Assembly (NCBI GenBank): GCA_937944395.1
Contig: CALDYW010000121.1
Location: forward strand, 1-33,342
From: an uncultured Paracoccaceae bacterium
GTDB lineage: Bacteria > Pseudomonadota > Alphaproteobacteria > Rhodobacterales > Rhodobacteraceae
Direction: 5' to 3'
DNA: 33,342 bases
Shown: piece by piece, positions 8,220 to 16,027 of the stretch
How the letters are laid out: every line of letters starts with the position of its first letter
Numbering within the stretch: position 1 is the first letter of the stretch
Notes under the pieces: model-generated
Databases searched by the model: none
Told to the model about the DNA's origin: nothing
The model's input: the letters and a program-made list of their open reading frames with translations, nothing else
Program-made: the position numbers and the translations under genes

Positions 8220-9215
8220 TCAGGACGGGTCGCGCGGACGGCGGCCGAGGAGCTGGTAGAGCCGGTGCTCGCGCCGCATCATCTCGTGGGCGTCGTTCTC
8301 GGCCATGACCTCGTCCACGGCCCGCAGGTTGGCCTGCTTCTGCGCCTTGAGCGCACGGTAGAACGACCCGTCCTTGATGTTGCTCAGCATCTTTCGCATG
8401 CCCTCGAGCGTCGCGTCGCGGTCGAAATACTGCTTCGACCAGACGAGATGCCCGAACTGCGCGGTCTGCGAGGCGCGCTTCATCCGCTCGAAGGCGCCGA
8501 GGTCGCGTCCGTATTCGGCCCATTTCACCCCCTCGCCCGAGGCGTAGAGGTCAAGCATCACCGCCTCGGGCGAGCATCCCGCCTCGACCAGGGCCTCGTA
8601 CATGGCGCGAAGGGCATAGAGTCCGGGCTGATGCTCCTCGAACAGGTCGATGATCGTCTCCTCCTCGAACGAGGACATCAGCACGCCCATCTTCGTCGAG
8701 CCGATCCCCTTGGCGATGCCGAGGCAGCGGGCGAGCGCGGTCCCGGTGGCGTCCTGGTGGACCGCGATCAGCGAGGGGAAACCGCGCCCCTCGAGGAAGG
8801 TGGCGCGCACCCCCTCGCCCAGCATCCGGGGCGCGACCATCACCACATCCACATCCGCCGGCGGCACGATCTCCTTGAAATGGATGTTGTATCCATGCGC
8901 GAAGGACAGCAGGTCGCCCGCCTTCAGCGAGGGCCGGATGGCCGTTTCGTAAACCTCGGGCTGGCTGTCGTCGGAAGTCAGGATCAGCTTGACCGGCGCC
9001 TGCGCCGCCGCCTCGGCGATCGGCAGCACCGTCCAGCCGTCGGCACGGGCGGTCTCGGCAAAGCCGTCCTCGATGTTGCCGACCACGACGTCCACACCGT
9101 TGTCCCTGAGGTTCAGGGCCTGGCTCCGGCCCTGGTTGCCGTATCCTAGGATCGCGACCCGGCCGCCCGAGATCGTCGCGAGGTCGGCGTCGGCGTCGAA
9201 GTAGAAGGTGCTCAT
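8220..9215 (-). CDS. Ketol-acid reductoisomerase-like protein, divergent active site
   Basis: A 331-residue protein with the full length and order of a class I ketol-acid reductoisomerase (IlvC): NAD(P)-binding VAILGYGNQGRSQALNLRD at 20-38, SFAHGYNIHF with H107, and FEEETIIDLFEE with D190 and E194. By eye against bacterial IlvC, three of the conserved catalytic positions differ. Lysine 130 of the APKGPG loop is arginine in APRMLGEG. The second-subunit acidic pair (Glu226/Glu230 in IlvC numbering) becomes D222 and S226 after a four-residue deletion. It is therefore unlikely to be the biosynthetic enzyme. The start at 9215 gives the usual N-terminus MSTFYFDADADL; an ATG at 9239 would add eight residues. 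It is the first gene of the operon with hyuA, hyuB and the GMC gene. Confidence 0.8.
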   Translation of the reverse strand: MSTFYFDADADLATISGGRVAILGYGNQGRSQALNLRDNGVDVVVGNIEDGFAETARADGWTVLPIAEAAAQAPVKLILTSDDSQPEVYETAIRPSLKAGDLLSFAHGYNIHFKEIVPPADVDVVMVAPRMLGEGVRATFLEGRGFPSLIAVHQDATGTALARCLGIAKGIGSTKMGVLMSSFEEETIIDLFEEHQPGLYALRAMYEALVEAGCSPEAVMLDLYASGEGVKWAEYGRDLGAFERMKRASQTAQFGHLVWSKQYFDRDATLEGMRKMLSNIKDGSFYRALKAQKQANLRAVDEVMAENDAHEMMRREHRLYQLLGRRPRDPS

Positions 9216-9230
9216 GCGTCGGGAACCCGG

Positions 9231-9259
9231 TTGTTTCATAATCTGAAAGTCCGTATCAT
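9231..9259 (+). promoter_or_regulatory. Candidate promoter for the plus-strand flavoenzyme gene
   Basis: A TTGTTT element at 9231-9236 and a TATCAT element at 9254-9259 (five of six bases of TATAAT) are separated by 17 bases, in one of the few AT-richer stretches of the window. The gene starts at 9316. The palindrome at 9234-9248 fills the spacer, which fits repression. The call rests on base pattern only. Confidence 0.45.
9234..9248. promoter_or_regulatory. Palindromic operator candidate, TTTCA-TAATC-TGAAA
   Basis: A perfect 5-5-5 inverted repeat between the divergently transcribed reductoisomerase-like gene (start 9215) and the sarcosine oxidase-like gene (start 9316). It sits in the spacer of the plus-strand promoter and just after the predicted start point of the minus-strand promoter, so one bound protein could shut both. 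It shares geometry and spacer with the site at 720-734. The IclR-type regulator at 18120 is the nearest candidate to bind it; that link is inference. Confidence 0.6.
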
Positions 9260-9286
9260 CCTATAGAACGACCCGGCGAAGGGCAA
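9258..9286 (-). promoter_or_regulatory. Candidate promoter for the reductoisomerase-like/hyuAB/GMC operon
   Basis: Read on the minus strand, TTGCCC (9286-9281) and TAGGAT (9263-9258) are 17 bases apart, each matching four of six consensus bases. Transcription would begin near 9251, just upstream of the palindrome at 9248-9234. The call rests on base pattern only. Confidence 0.4.
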
Positions 9287-9315
9287 GGGTCTGCCGCGAG
9301 GGACCGGTCGGGGCG

Positions 9316-10470
9316 ATGCGCGAGGGGTTCGAGGCGATCGTGCTGGGGCTCGGGGGGCTCGGAAGCGCCGCGGCCTGGCGGCTGGCGGTCCGCCTCGGCG
9401 GGCGGGTGCTGGGACTTGAGCAGTTCGCCCTCGGGCATCGGCGCGGCGAGTCGGGCGACCGGTCGCGGATCATCCGGCTGACCTACCACACCCCGGGCTA
9501 TGTGCGGCTGGCACGGGCCGCCTACGCCGCCTGGGCCGAGGTCGAGGCGGCGGCCGGGGCGCGGCTTGTCCACCGCACCGGCGGGCTCGACATCTTCCCG
9601 GCCGACAGCCCGCTGCGGCCCGAGCCCTACGTCGCCGCGATGACGGCCTGCGACGTCGCCTTCGAGCGCCTCGACGCCGCCGGGGCGATGCGGCGCTTCC
9701 CGCAGTTCCGCCTGCCGGAGGATGCCTGCGCGCTCTGGCAGCCCGACGGTGGCCTGGTGACGGCCGAGCACGCCACGGCAGCGCACCAGCGCCTGGCCCG
9801 CGCCGCCGGCGCGACGCTGATCGACCGGATGCCGGTGACCGGCCTCGCGCGGCGGGACGACCTCTGGCAGGTCGCCACGGCGGCCGGAACCTTCCGCGCG
9901 CCCCGGCTCGTCGTGGCGGCGGGTCCATGGACGAACCGGGTGCTGGGCTGGCTGGGGCTGTCGCTGAAGCTTGCCGTGGTGCGCGAGCAGGTGGCGCATC
10001 ACCGCGCCGACCCGGCCGAGGCCTTCGCCCCCGGCCGGTTCCCGGTGTGGATCTGGATGATCCCGGCCAACTTCTACGGCTTTCCGGCGATGGCCGGCCC
10101 GGGCGTCAAGGTCGCCAAGGACCGCTTCGCCCCGACCGACCCCGACCGCGCCGAGCCCGACACGGACGCCGCCCATGCCGCAGGCGTGGCCGGTTTCCTC
10201 GCCCGCCACATCCCCGGCGCCGCCGGCCCGGTGCTCGAGGCGCGCACCTGCGTGCAGACGCTGACCCCCGACGACGACTTCGTGCTCGACCACCTGCCGG
10301 AGACGGCGGGGACGGCTGCGGTCGCGGTTGGTGCCGGGCATGCCTACAAGTTCGCCGCCCTGATCGGCGCGATCCTTGCCGACCTTGTGCTCGATGGCGG
10401 AAGCCCTCTCGACCTCGCGCCGTTCCGGTTCGACCGGCCCGGCCTGGATGCCAGATGTTCCACTTGTTGA
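9316..10470 (+). CDS. Monomeric sarcosine oxidase / N-methyl amino acid oxidase family protein
   Basis: A 384-residue FAD enzyme of the MSOX/N-methyltryptophan oxidase family, matching the usual length of about 385. The N-terminal FAD motif is AIVLGLGGLGSAAAWRLA at residues 7-24, then GESGDRSRIIRLTYH. The cysteine that carries covalent 8-alpha-S-cysteinyl FAD in the family is present at 312 in RTCVQTLTPDDDF, and the oxygen-activating lysine appears as K265 in GPGVKVAKD. Members oxidise the N-methyl group of a secondary amino acid such as sarcosine, giving formaldehyde and peroxide. It starts the plus-strand arm of the island, divergent from the hyu operon. The released one-carbon unit could feed the GcvT-type protein encoded downstream. 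The exact amine is unknown. Confidence 0.88.
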   Translation: MREGFEAIVLGLGGLGSAAAWRLAVRLGGRVLGLEQFALGHRRGESGDRSRIIRLTYHTPGYVRLARAAYAAWAEVEAAAGARLVHRTGGLDIFPADSPLRPEPYVAAMTACDVAFERLDAAGAMRRFPQFRLPEDACALWQPDGGLVTAEHATAAHQRLARAAGATLIDRMPVTGLARRDDLWQVATAAGTFRAPRLVVAAGPWTNRVLGWLGLSLKLAVVREQVAHHRADPAEAFAPGRFPVWIWMIPANFYGFPAMAGPGVKVAKDRFAPTDPDRAEPDTDAAHAAGVAGFLARHIPGAAGPVLEARTCVQTLTPDDDFVLDHLPETAGTAAVAVGAGHAYKFAALIGAILADLVLDGGSPLDLAPFRFDRPGLDARCSTC

Positions 10471-10498
10471 AAGCCTATTCCAAATCCTGTCATTTTGG
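10464..10498 (+). promoter_or_regulatory. AT-richer segment upstream of the transporter operon, possible promoter/operator
   Basis: This segment lies at the end of the oxidase gene and before the transporter genes, and is unusually AT-rich for the window. It includes TTGAAA at 10467-10472 as a possible -35 element, and an imperfect copy of the island palindrome, TTCCA-AATCC-TGTCA, at 10478-10492, where only the left arm is intact. An inverted pair CCAAA/TTTGG spans 10480-10498. No convincing -10 element is seen. The rest of the gap to 10601 holds only the ribosome site. Confidence 0.3.
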
Positions 10499-10601
10499 CG
10501 TAGCCTCCGACCTCGCCAGCCGGGTCGCCGCGCGCCAAGCGGAACGTGCCGGATCGCAACGGCGAGCCCCCCGCGCGGGGGCCGAAACAGGGAGTGACCG
10601 A

Positions 10602-12155
10602 ATGCCCATGAAACTGCTTCCGCCGCTTTCGCGCCGCGGCTTCCTGCAGACCTCCGCCGGGGCGGTGGCCTTCGGTGGTGCCACCCTGTCGCTGCCTGGC
10701 ATCGCCCGGGCACAGAGCAAGGTTCTGCGCATCGCTTCGGGCGAAGCCGACAGTGCCGCGGCCACGATGGACCCCGCGAAGAACCTGGCCGACCCCGATT
10801 CGGCCCGCATCGCGCTGGCCTTCGAGCGCCTCGTCGTGCTCGATCCGAACTTCACCCCCACGCCGCAGCTCTGCGAGAGCTGGGAGACGAACGAGACCGG
10901 CGACGTCTGGACGTTCCGCCTGCTCCGGGGCGTGAAGTTCCACGACGGCAGCGAGATGACCGCCGCCGACGTGGTGTTCAGCTACCGCCGCCTGGTCGAT
11001 CCCGACGTCGGCTCGCCCGCTGCCGCGTCGCTCGCCATGCTGCCGATGGACGGCATCGAGGCGGTGGACGATCACACCGTGCGCTTCCGCCTGACGTCGC
11101 CGGTGGTCGAGTTCCCGCAGCTCATCGCCACCCGCTTCACCTACATCGTGAAGGCCGGCCAGTCCGACGACGACCTGCGCACCCGCGGTATCGGCACCGG
11201 CCCCTACCGGGTCGAGCGCTTCGTGCCCGGCGAGGAGCCGGCGGTGTTCGTCCGCCACGACGGCTATCGCCGGCCTGGCCTGCCCAAGGTGGACCGGGTC
11301 GAGCTGCGCTCGATCCCCGATTCGGCGGCGCGCATCGCCGCGCTCCGCGCCGGGCAGATCGACATCAACTGGGATCTGCCGCGCGTCGGCATCGAGGTGC
11401 TCGAGGACGACCCGAACGTGCGGGTGATCCGCACCCGCTCGCCTTTCGTCATGACCATGTCGATGTGGACCGACACCCCGCCCTTCGACGACGTGCGCGT
11501 GCGCATGGCGATGAAGCTGGTGGTGGACCGCGAGGCGATGCTGCAGCTGGTGCTCGGCGGGCGCGGACAGCTCGGCAACGACAACCCGGTTGCACCCTGG
11601 GTGCGCTATGCGATCGACGCCCCGATCCGCGAGCGCAACATCGACGAGGCGCGCCGGCTGCTGGCCGCGGCCGGCCACGGCAACGGGCTCGATGTCGAGC
11701 TCTACACCTCGGACACCGTGTTCGGCTTCGTCGAGATGGCCACCGTCTATCAGTCGATGGCCGCCGAGGCGGGCATCAACGTGAAGATCAACCGCGCCCC
11801 GGCCGACGACTACTGGTCGAACGTCTGGCTCAAGGTGCCGTTCATGTGCTCGTCCTGGTCAGGCCGGCCGGCCGACGACGCGCTCTCGGTCGCCTACCTG
11901 TCGGAGGCCGACTGGAACGAGACCCGCTGGAAGAACCCCGAGTTCGACGCGGCGATCTTCGAGGCAAGGCGGACGGTGGACGAGGCCGCGCGGACCGCGC
12001 TCTACCACAAGGCCCAGCACCTGCTGCGCGACGAGGGCGGCGCGATCATCTCGATGCATCCCGACGCGATGGCGGCGGTGCGGTCGAACATCTCGGGCTG
12101 GTCGCTGCATCCGCAGCAGTTCAGCAAGGACTTCTCCGAGGTCGAGATCGCATGA
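10602..12155 (+). CDS. ABC transporter substrate-binding protein, peptide/opine family 5 (SBP_bac_5)
   Basis: A 517-residue periplasmic binding protein of the DppA/OppA type. It opens with a twin-arginine signal, SRRGFLQTSAGAVAFGGATL, ending in PGIARA before QSKVLRIA, so export is by the Tat route. The mature part has the family features DPAKNLADPDSARIALAFERLV, the LCESWETNETGDVWTFRLLRGVKFHDGSEMTAADVVFS-type region and the GTGPYRVERFVPGE segment. Such proteins deliver di- or oligopeptides, opines or similar compounds to the membrane permeases encoded next. ATG at 10602 has ggag nine bases upstream; a second ATG two codons later is possible. The stop overlaps the next start (ATGA, 12152-12155). 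The ligand is probably the island's substrate. Confidence 0.93.
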   Translation: MPMKLLPPLSRRGFLQTSAGAVAFGGATLSLPGIARAQSKVLRIASGEADSAAATMDPAKNLADPDSARIALAFERLVVLDPNFTPTPQLCESWETNETGDVWTFRLLRGVKFHDGSEMTAADVVFSYRRLVDPDVGSPAAASLAMLPMDGIEAVDDHTVRFRLTSPVVEFPQLIATRFTYIVKAGQSDDDLRTRGIGTGPYRVERFVPGEEPAVFVRHDGYRRPGLPKVDRVELRSIPDSAARIAALRAGQIDINWDLPRVGIEVLEDDPNVRVIRTRSPFVMTMSMWTDTPPFDDVRVRMAMKLVVDREAMLQLVLGGRGQLGNDNPVAPWVRYAIDAPIRERNIDEARRLLAAAGHGNGLDVELYTSDTVFGFVEMATVYQSMAAEAGINVKINRAPADDYWSNVWLKVPFMCSSWSGRPADDALSVAYLSEADWNETRWKNPEFDAAIFEARRTVDEAARTALYHKAQHLLRDEGGAIISMHPDAMAAVRSNISGWSLHPQQFSKDFSEVEIA

Positions 12156-13114
12156 GGTCAGCCCCGCTGCTGCGGCTGCTGGCGACGCGCGTCGTCCTGG
12201 CAGCCCTCAGCCTGCTGGTGGTGTCCGTCGTCATCTTCTGGTGCGTCGAGATGCTGCCCGGCGACACGGCCCAGCGCATGCTGGGCCGCGACGCCACCCC
12301 CGAGGCGCTGGCGCGCCTGCGCGCCGAACTCGGCCTCGACCGGCCGGCCGCCGAGCGCTACGGGCTCTGGCTTGCGGCGACGCTGTGGGGCGACCTCGGC
12401 CAGTCGATGGTGGCCGACCGGCCGGTGGCCGACTGGGTGGCGGGGCGCGCCGCGAACACGCTGACGCTCGCGGGCTTTGCGCTGGCGATCTACATCCCCC
12501 TTGCGCTCGCCCTGGGCCTGCTGTCGGCGGCCTTCCGCGGCCGGCCGCTCGACCAGGCGATCTCGGTCGCGGTGCTGCTCGGGATGTGCGTGCCCGAGTT
12601 CGTCACCGGCCTCCTGCTGGTGTCGGTGTTCGCGATCACGCTCGACCTGTTCCCGCCGCTTGCGCTGATCGACCAGGCGCAGGACCTCGGCGACCTTCTT
12701 CACATCCTGTTCCTGCCGGCGCTGACGCTGGCGATCGCGATGACCGCCTATGCCGTGCGGATGATGCGCGACAACCTGATCGAGGTGCTCGAGTCGCCCT
12801 ATGTCCGTCTGGCCACGCTGAAGGGCCTGCCGCGGCGCCAGGTGCTCCTGCGCCATGCGTTGCCGAACGCGCTGGGGCCGGCGGTGAACGTCACCGCGCT
12901 CAACATCGCCTGGCTGATCGGCGGCATCGTGGTGGTGGAGACGGTGTTCAACTTCCCCGGCATCGGGCGCCTGCTGATCGATGCGATTTCGGTCAAGGAC
13001 GTGCCGGTGGTGCAGGCGGTCGCGCTGCTCCTGACCGCGCTCTACATCCTGACCAACCTCCTCGCCGACATCGTGGTGATCGTTCTGAACCCGCGGCTGC
13101 GGGCGGGGGCGTGA
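12152..13114 (+). CDS. Dipeptide-type ABC transporter permease (DppB-like)
   Basis: A 320-residue inner-membrane permease with an N-terminal anchor (residues about 8-30), the PGDTAQRMLG loop and five further hydrophobic segments. The cytoplasmic coupling loop YVRLATLKGLPRRQVLLRH near residue 215 is the contact for the ATPases in this family. The C-terminal VVVETVFNFPGIGRLLIDAI block is typical of DppB/OppB. It starts within the stop of the binding-protein gene and is followed directly, without a gap, by the second permease at 13115, so it is part of one transcript. Confidence 0.93.
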   Translation: MRSAPLLRLLATRVVLAALSLLVVSVVIFWCVEMLPGDTAQRMLGRDATPEALARLRAELGLDRPAAERYGLWLAATLWGDLGQSMVADRPVADWVAGRAANTLTLAGFALAIYIPLALALGLLSAAFRGRPLDQAISVAVLLGMCVPEFVTGLLLVSVFAITLDLFPPLALIDQAQDLGDLLHILFLPALTLAIAMTAYAVRMMRDNLIEVLESPYVRLATLKGLPRRQVLLRHALPNALGPAVNVTALNIAWLIGGIVVVETVFNFPGIGRLLIDAISVKDVPVVQAVALLLTALYILTNLLADIVVIVLNPRLRAGA

Positions 13115-14017
13115 ATGGCGGCCGCGGCCGAGCACGCCCCCCCGACCGCCGCACCGGCCGCCGCACCGGCCCGGCGCCGGCCGATGGCCGAGGCCTGGGC
13201 GCTGATGCCGGCTTCGGGCAGGGTCGGGCTGGCCATGCTCGTCGTCTATGCCGCGGTCGCGCTCACCGGGCCCTGGTGGGCGCCCTTCGACCCCGGAAAG
13301 ATCGCCGCCGGTCCGCCGCTGTCACCGCCTTCCGCGCGTCATCTCGCCGGAACCGACGCGCTGGGACGCGACCTGTTCAGCCGCGTCGTCCACGGCACCG
13401 GCGCGGTGATGTGGATGTCGCTGTCGGCGACCGGTCTGGCGGTGCTGGCAGGATCGCTGGTCGGGCTGGTGACCGGCTACCTGCGCGGCTGGATCGACGA
13501 GATCGTGATGCGCCTTGCCGACATCATGATCTCGATCCCGCCGCTGATCATCGCGGTCCTGGTGATCGGCGCCTTCGGCAACAGCCAGACGGTGGTCATC
13601 CTGATCGTCGCCCTCCTGTTCGCGCCGCGGGTCGCGCGCGTCGTGCGCGCCGCCACGCTCGGCATCGTCACCGAGGACTATGTCACCGCCGCGGTCCTGC
13701 GCGGGGAAAGCGCGCTCGGGATCGCGGTGCGCGAGCTTCTGCCGAACGTCACCGGAACGGTGTTCGTCGAGTTCGCGATCCGCTCGGGCTTTGCCATCAT
13801 GTTCATCGGTGCGCTCGGGTTCCTCGGCTTCGGCGCGCCGCCGCCGACGCCCGAATGGGGGGTGATGATCAACGAGGGCCGCAGGACGATCTCGGCCGCG
13901 CTCTGGCCGGTGCTGGCGCCGGCGCTCGCGATGGCCGGGCTGGTGCTGGCCATCAACCTGTTCACCGAGGGGCTGGCGCGGGTGATCGGCCGCTCGCCGG
14001 GCCCGGCGACCCATTGA
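13115..14017 (+). CDS. Dipeptide-type ABC transporter permease (DppC-like)
   Basis: A 300-residue permease partner of the preceding gene. An alanine/proline-rich cytoplasmic N-terminus of about 30 residues precedes the first membrane segment (LAMLVVYAAVALTG). HLAGTDALGRDLFSRVVHG is the signature of the DppC/OppC family, and the coupling loop is YVTAAVLRGESALGIAVRE. LGFLGFGAPPPTPEWGVMI follows as usual. The ATG lies immediately after the stop of the first permease. The six bases after its stop separate it from the first ATPase gene. Confidence 0.93.
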   Translation: MAAAAEHAPPTAAPAAAPARRRPMAEAWALMPASGRVGLAMLVVYAAVALTGPWWAPFDPGKIAAGPPLSPPSARHLAGTDALGRDLFSRVVHGTGAVMWMSLSATGLAVLAGSLVGLVTGYLRGWIDEIVMRLADIMISIPPLIIAVLVIGAFGNSQTVVILIVALLFAPRVARVVRAATLGIVTEDYVTAAVLRGESALGIAVRELLPNVTGTVFVEFAIRSGFAIMFIGALGFLGFGAPPPTPEWGVMINEGRRTISAALWPVLAPALAMAGLVLAINLFTEGLARVIGRSPGPATH

Positions 14018-14023
14018 CCGCCC

Positions 14024-15007
14024 GTGACCGCGCCGGCGCTTTCGATCGAGGGGCTTTCGGTGGACTACCGCGCGATCGCGGGGCCCTGGGTGAACGTGGT
14101 CAGCCGCGTCTCGCTGACCATCGGACCGGGCGAGATCCTCGGGCTCGCGGGCGAGTCGGGCTGCGGAAAATCCACCATCGCCTCGGTGGTCCTCGGCGAG
14201 CGCCCGGCCGGGCGACGGGTGCGCGAGGGGCGTGTGCGGGTCGCGGGCACCGACATCCTGCAGCTCGCTCCCCGCGACCTTCAGCCGCTGCGCGGCCGGA
14301 GGCTCGCACTGGTGCCGCAGAACCCCTCGCAGAGCCTCTCGCCCGGCATGCGCATCGGCCGGCAGGTGGCCGAGGTGCTCGAGGCGCACGGGGCCGCGCG
14401 CGGGGCCGAGGCCGAGCGCCGCGCCGCGGGGCTTCTGGCCGAGGTCGGCCTGCCCGACCCCGAGAGGCTGGCCCGGCGGCTGCCGCATCAGCTGTCGGGC
14501 GGACAGCAGCAGCGGGTGGTCCTGGCGATGGCGCTGGCCTGCCGGCCGGCGCTCGTGGTGCTCGACGAACCCACGACCGGCCTCGACGTGACCACTCAGG
14601 CGCGCATCCTCGAGCTTCTGGCCGACCTGCGCGCGCGCCACGCCGTGGCGATGCTCTACATCAGCCACGACCTGGCGGCGCTGGCCCAGGTCTGCGACCG
14701 CATCGCGGTGATGTATGCCGGCGAGATCGCCGAGACCGCCCCCGCGGCCGACCTCTTCGCGCGCCCGCGCCATCCCTACACGCGGGGACTGATCGCCTCG
14801 GTTCCCCGGCTCGACCGCCCCCCCGACCCCGCCGCGGCGCTGCGCGGCGTGCTGCGGCGCGAGGTGCTGCCGACCGGCTGCCGTTTCGCCCCGCGCTGCC
14901 CGGCGGCCGAACCCGTCTGCGCCACAGAGCCGCAGCGGCTGGACGCCGCCGCGCCCGGTCATGCCGTCGCCTGCCGACGCTGGCGCGCGCTGGAGCCCGC
15001 CGCATGA
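14024..15007 (+). CDS. Dipeptide-type ABC transporter ATP-binding protein (DppD/OppD-like)
   Basis: A 327-residue ATPase. Walker A is GESGCGKST at residues 43-51, the Q-loop is VPQNPSQSLSP, the signature is LSGGQQQRVV, Walker B is LVVLDEPTTGLD and the switch histidine is in LYISHD. The C-terminal extension (HPYTRGLIASVPRLD, then a cysteine-containing RFAPRCPAAEPVC segment) is the oligopeptide/dipeptide-type tail, which binds an iron-sulfur cluster in some members. The start is GTG at 14024. The stop overlaps the next start as ATGA at 15004-15007. Confidence 0.92.
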   Translation: MTAPALSIEGLSVDYRAIAGPWVNVVSRVSLTIGPGEILGLAGESGCGKSTIASVVLGERPAGRRVREGRVRVAGTDILQLAPRDLQPLRGRRLALVPQNPSQSLSPGMRIGRQVAEVLEAHGAARGAEAERRAAGLLAEVGLPDPERLARRLPHQLSGGQQQRVVLAMALACRPALVVLDEPTTGLDVTTQARILELLADLRARHAVAMLYISHDLAALAQVCDRIAVMYAGEIAETAPAADLFARPRHPYTRGLIASVPRLDRPPDPAAALRGVLRREVLPTGCRFAPRCPAAEPVCATEPQRLDAAAPGHAVACRRWRALEPAA

Positions 15008-16027
15008 CGCCGCCGCTGGCCGAGGTCCGGGGCCTTGCGGTTCGCTACGGCGGCGGGCGGTTCGGGCGCGCGGGGTTCCTGGCCGTCAGCGGGGTGGATC
15101 TCGAGGTCGGCCGGGGCGAGACCCTCGCGCTGGTCGGCGAATCGGGCTCGGGGAAGTCGAGCGTCCTGCGCGCGCTGGCCGGGCTGCTGCCGGTTGCCGC
15201 CGGCCGGCTGGTCTTCGAGGGACAGGACATCACCGCGACCCTCGGGCGCCGCCCCGCGCGGCTCAGGCGCGAGATGCAGGTCGTGTTCCAGAACCCGGAC
15301 GGTTCGCTCAACCCCCGCCACGAGATCGCAACCATCCTCGGCCGCCCGCTGGCCGCCTTCCACGGCCTTCGCGGCGCGCGCGCGCGACCGCGCGGCCGAG
15401 CTTCTGGCAACGGTGCGGCTCGATCCGGGCTACCTCGGCCGCCGGCCGGGCGAGCTGTCGGGCGGCGAACGCCAGCGCGTGGCCATCGCGCGGGCGCTGG
15501 CCGCCGAGCCGCGGCTGATCCTCTGCGACGAGGTGCTGTCGGCGCTCGACGTCTCGGTGCAGGCGGCGATCGTGGCGCTCCTGCGCGAGCTGCAGGCGTC
15601 GCGGGCGCTCGCCTATCTCTTCATCTCGCACGATCTTGCAACCGTGCGCTGGCTTGCGCACCGGGTGGGGGTGCTCTACCGCGGCGAGATCTGCGAGACC
15701 GGCCCGGCGGCGGCGCTGTTCGCGCCGCCGTTCCACCCCTACACCGAGATGCTGCTGGCGGCGGTTCCGCGGATCGGAGGTCGGGCCGGCACCCTGCCGG
15801 CCGGCACGGCCGCAGCCGCGCCCGCCGCGGGCGGCGTGGTGGCACGGGGCTGCCCTTTCGCCGCACGCTGCCCCCGCCGCATCGGCCCGGTCTGCGACCA
15901 CGAGGCGCCCCCCCTCAGGTCCGCCGGCCCCGGCCATGCCATCCGCTGTCACATCCCGCCGCCCGAGCTGGCCCGCGCGCAGGCGGCGCCGGCGGCCGGC
16001 CAGTCCGAAGGAGCTGCCGTTCCATGA
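15004..16027 (+). pseudogene. Frameshifted dipeptide-type ABC ATP-binding protein (DppF/OppF-like)
   Basis: Two halves of one ATPase lie in different frames. From 15004 the frame gives the N-terminal half with Walker A GESGSGKSS and Q-loop VFQNPDGSLNPRHE. From about 15365 the next frame (+1) gives the rest: LSGGERQRVAIARAL, LILCDEVLSALD, FISHD, and the C-terminal HPYTEMLLAAVPRI and GCPFAARCPRRI segments. The switch falls at an alternating GC tract, 15374-15386. Adding one CG pair there restores a continuous 341-residue protein reading through LRGARARDRAAELL. All motifs are intact, so this is either a sequencing error, a recent slippage mutation or a variable tract. Unrepaired, the first frame stays open through the downstream gene to 17226. 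The last four bases overlap the next start. Confidence 0.85.

Noticed and set aside
6173-8308. Long open plus-strand frame over hyuA
   Set aside because: It is antisense to a full-length, motif-bearing HyuA and has no recognisable domain.
8220-9215. Calling this gene ilvC
   Set aside because: Three catalytic positions differ and the context is not branched-chain amino-acid synthesis.
12241-15003. Very long plus-strand frame running through the permease and first ATPase genes
   Set aside because: It is out of frame with three well-recognised transporter genes there; only from 15004 on does the frame become real coding sequence.
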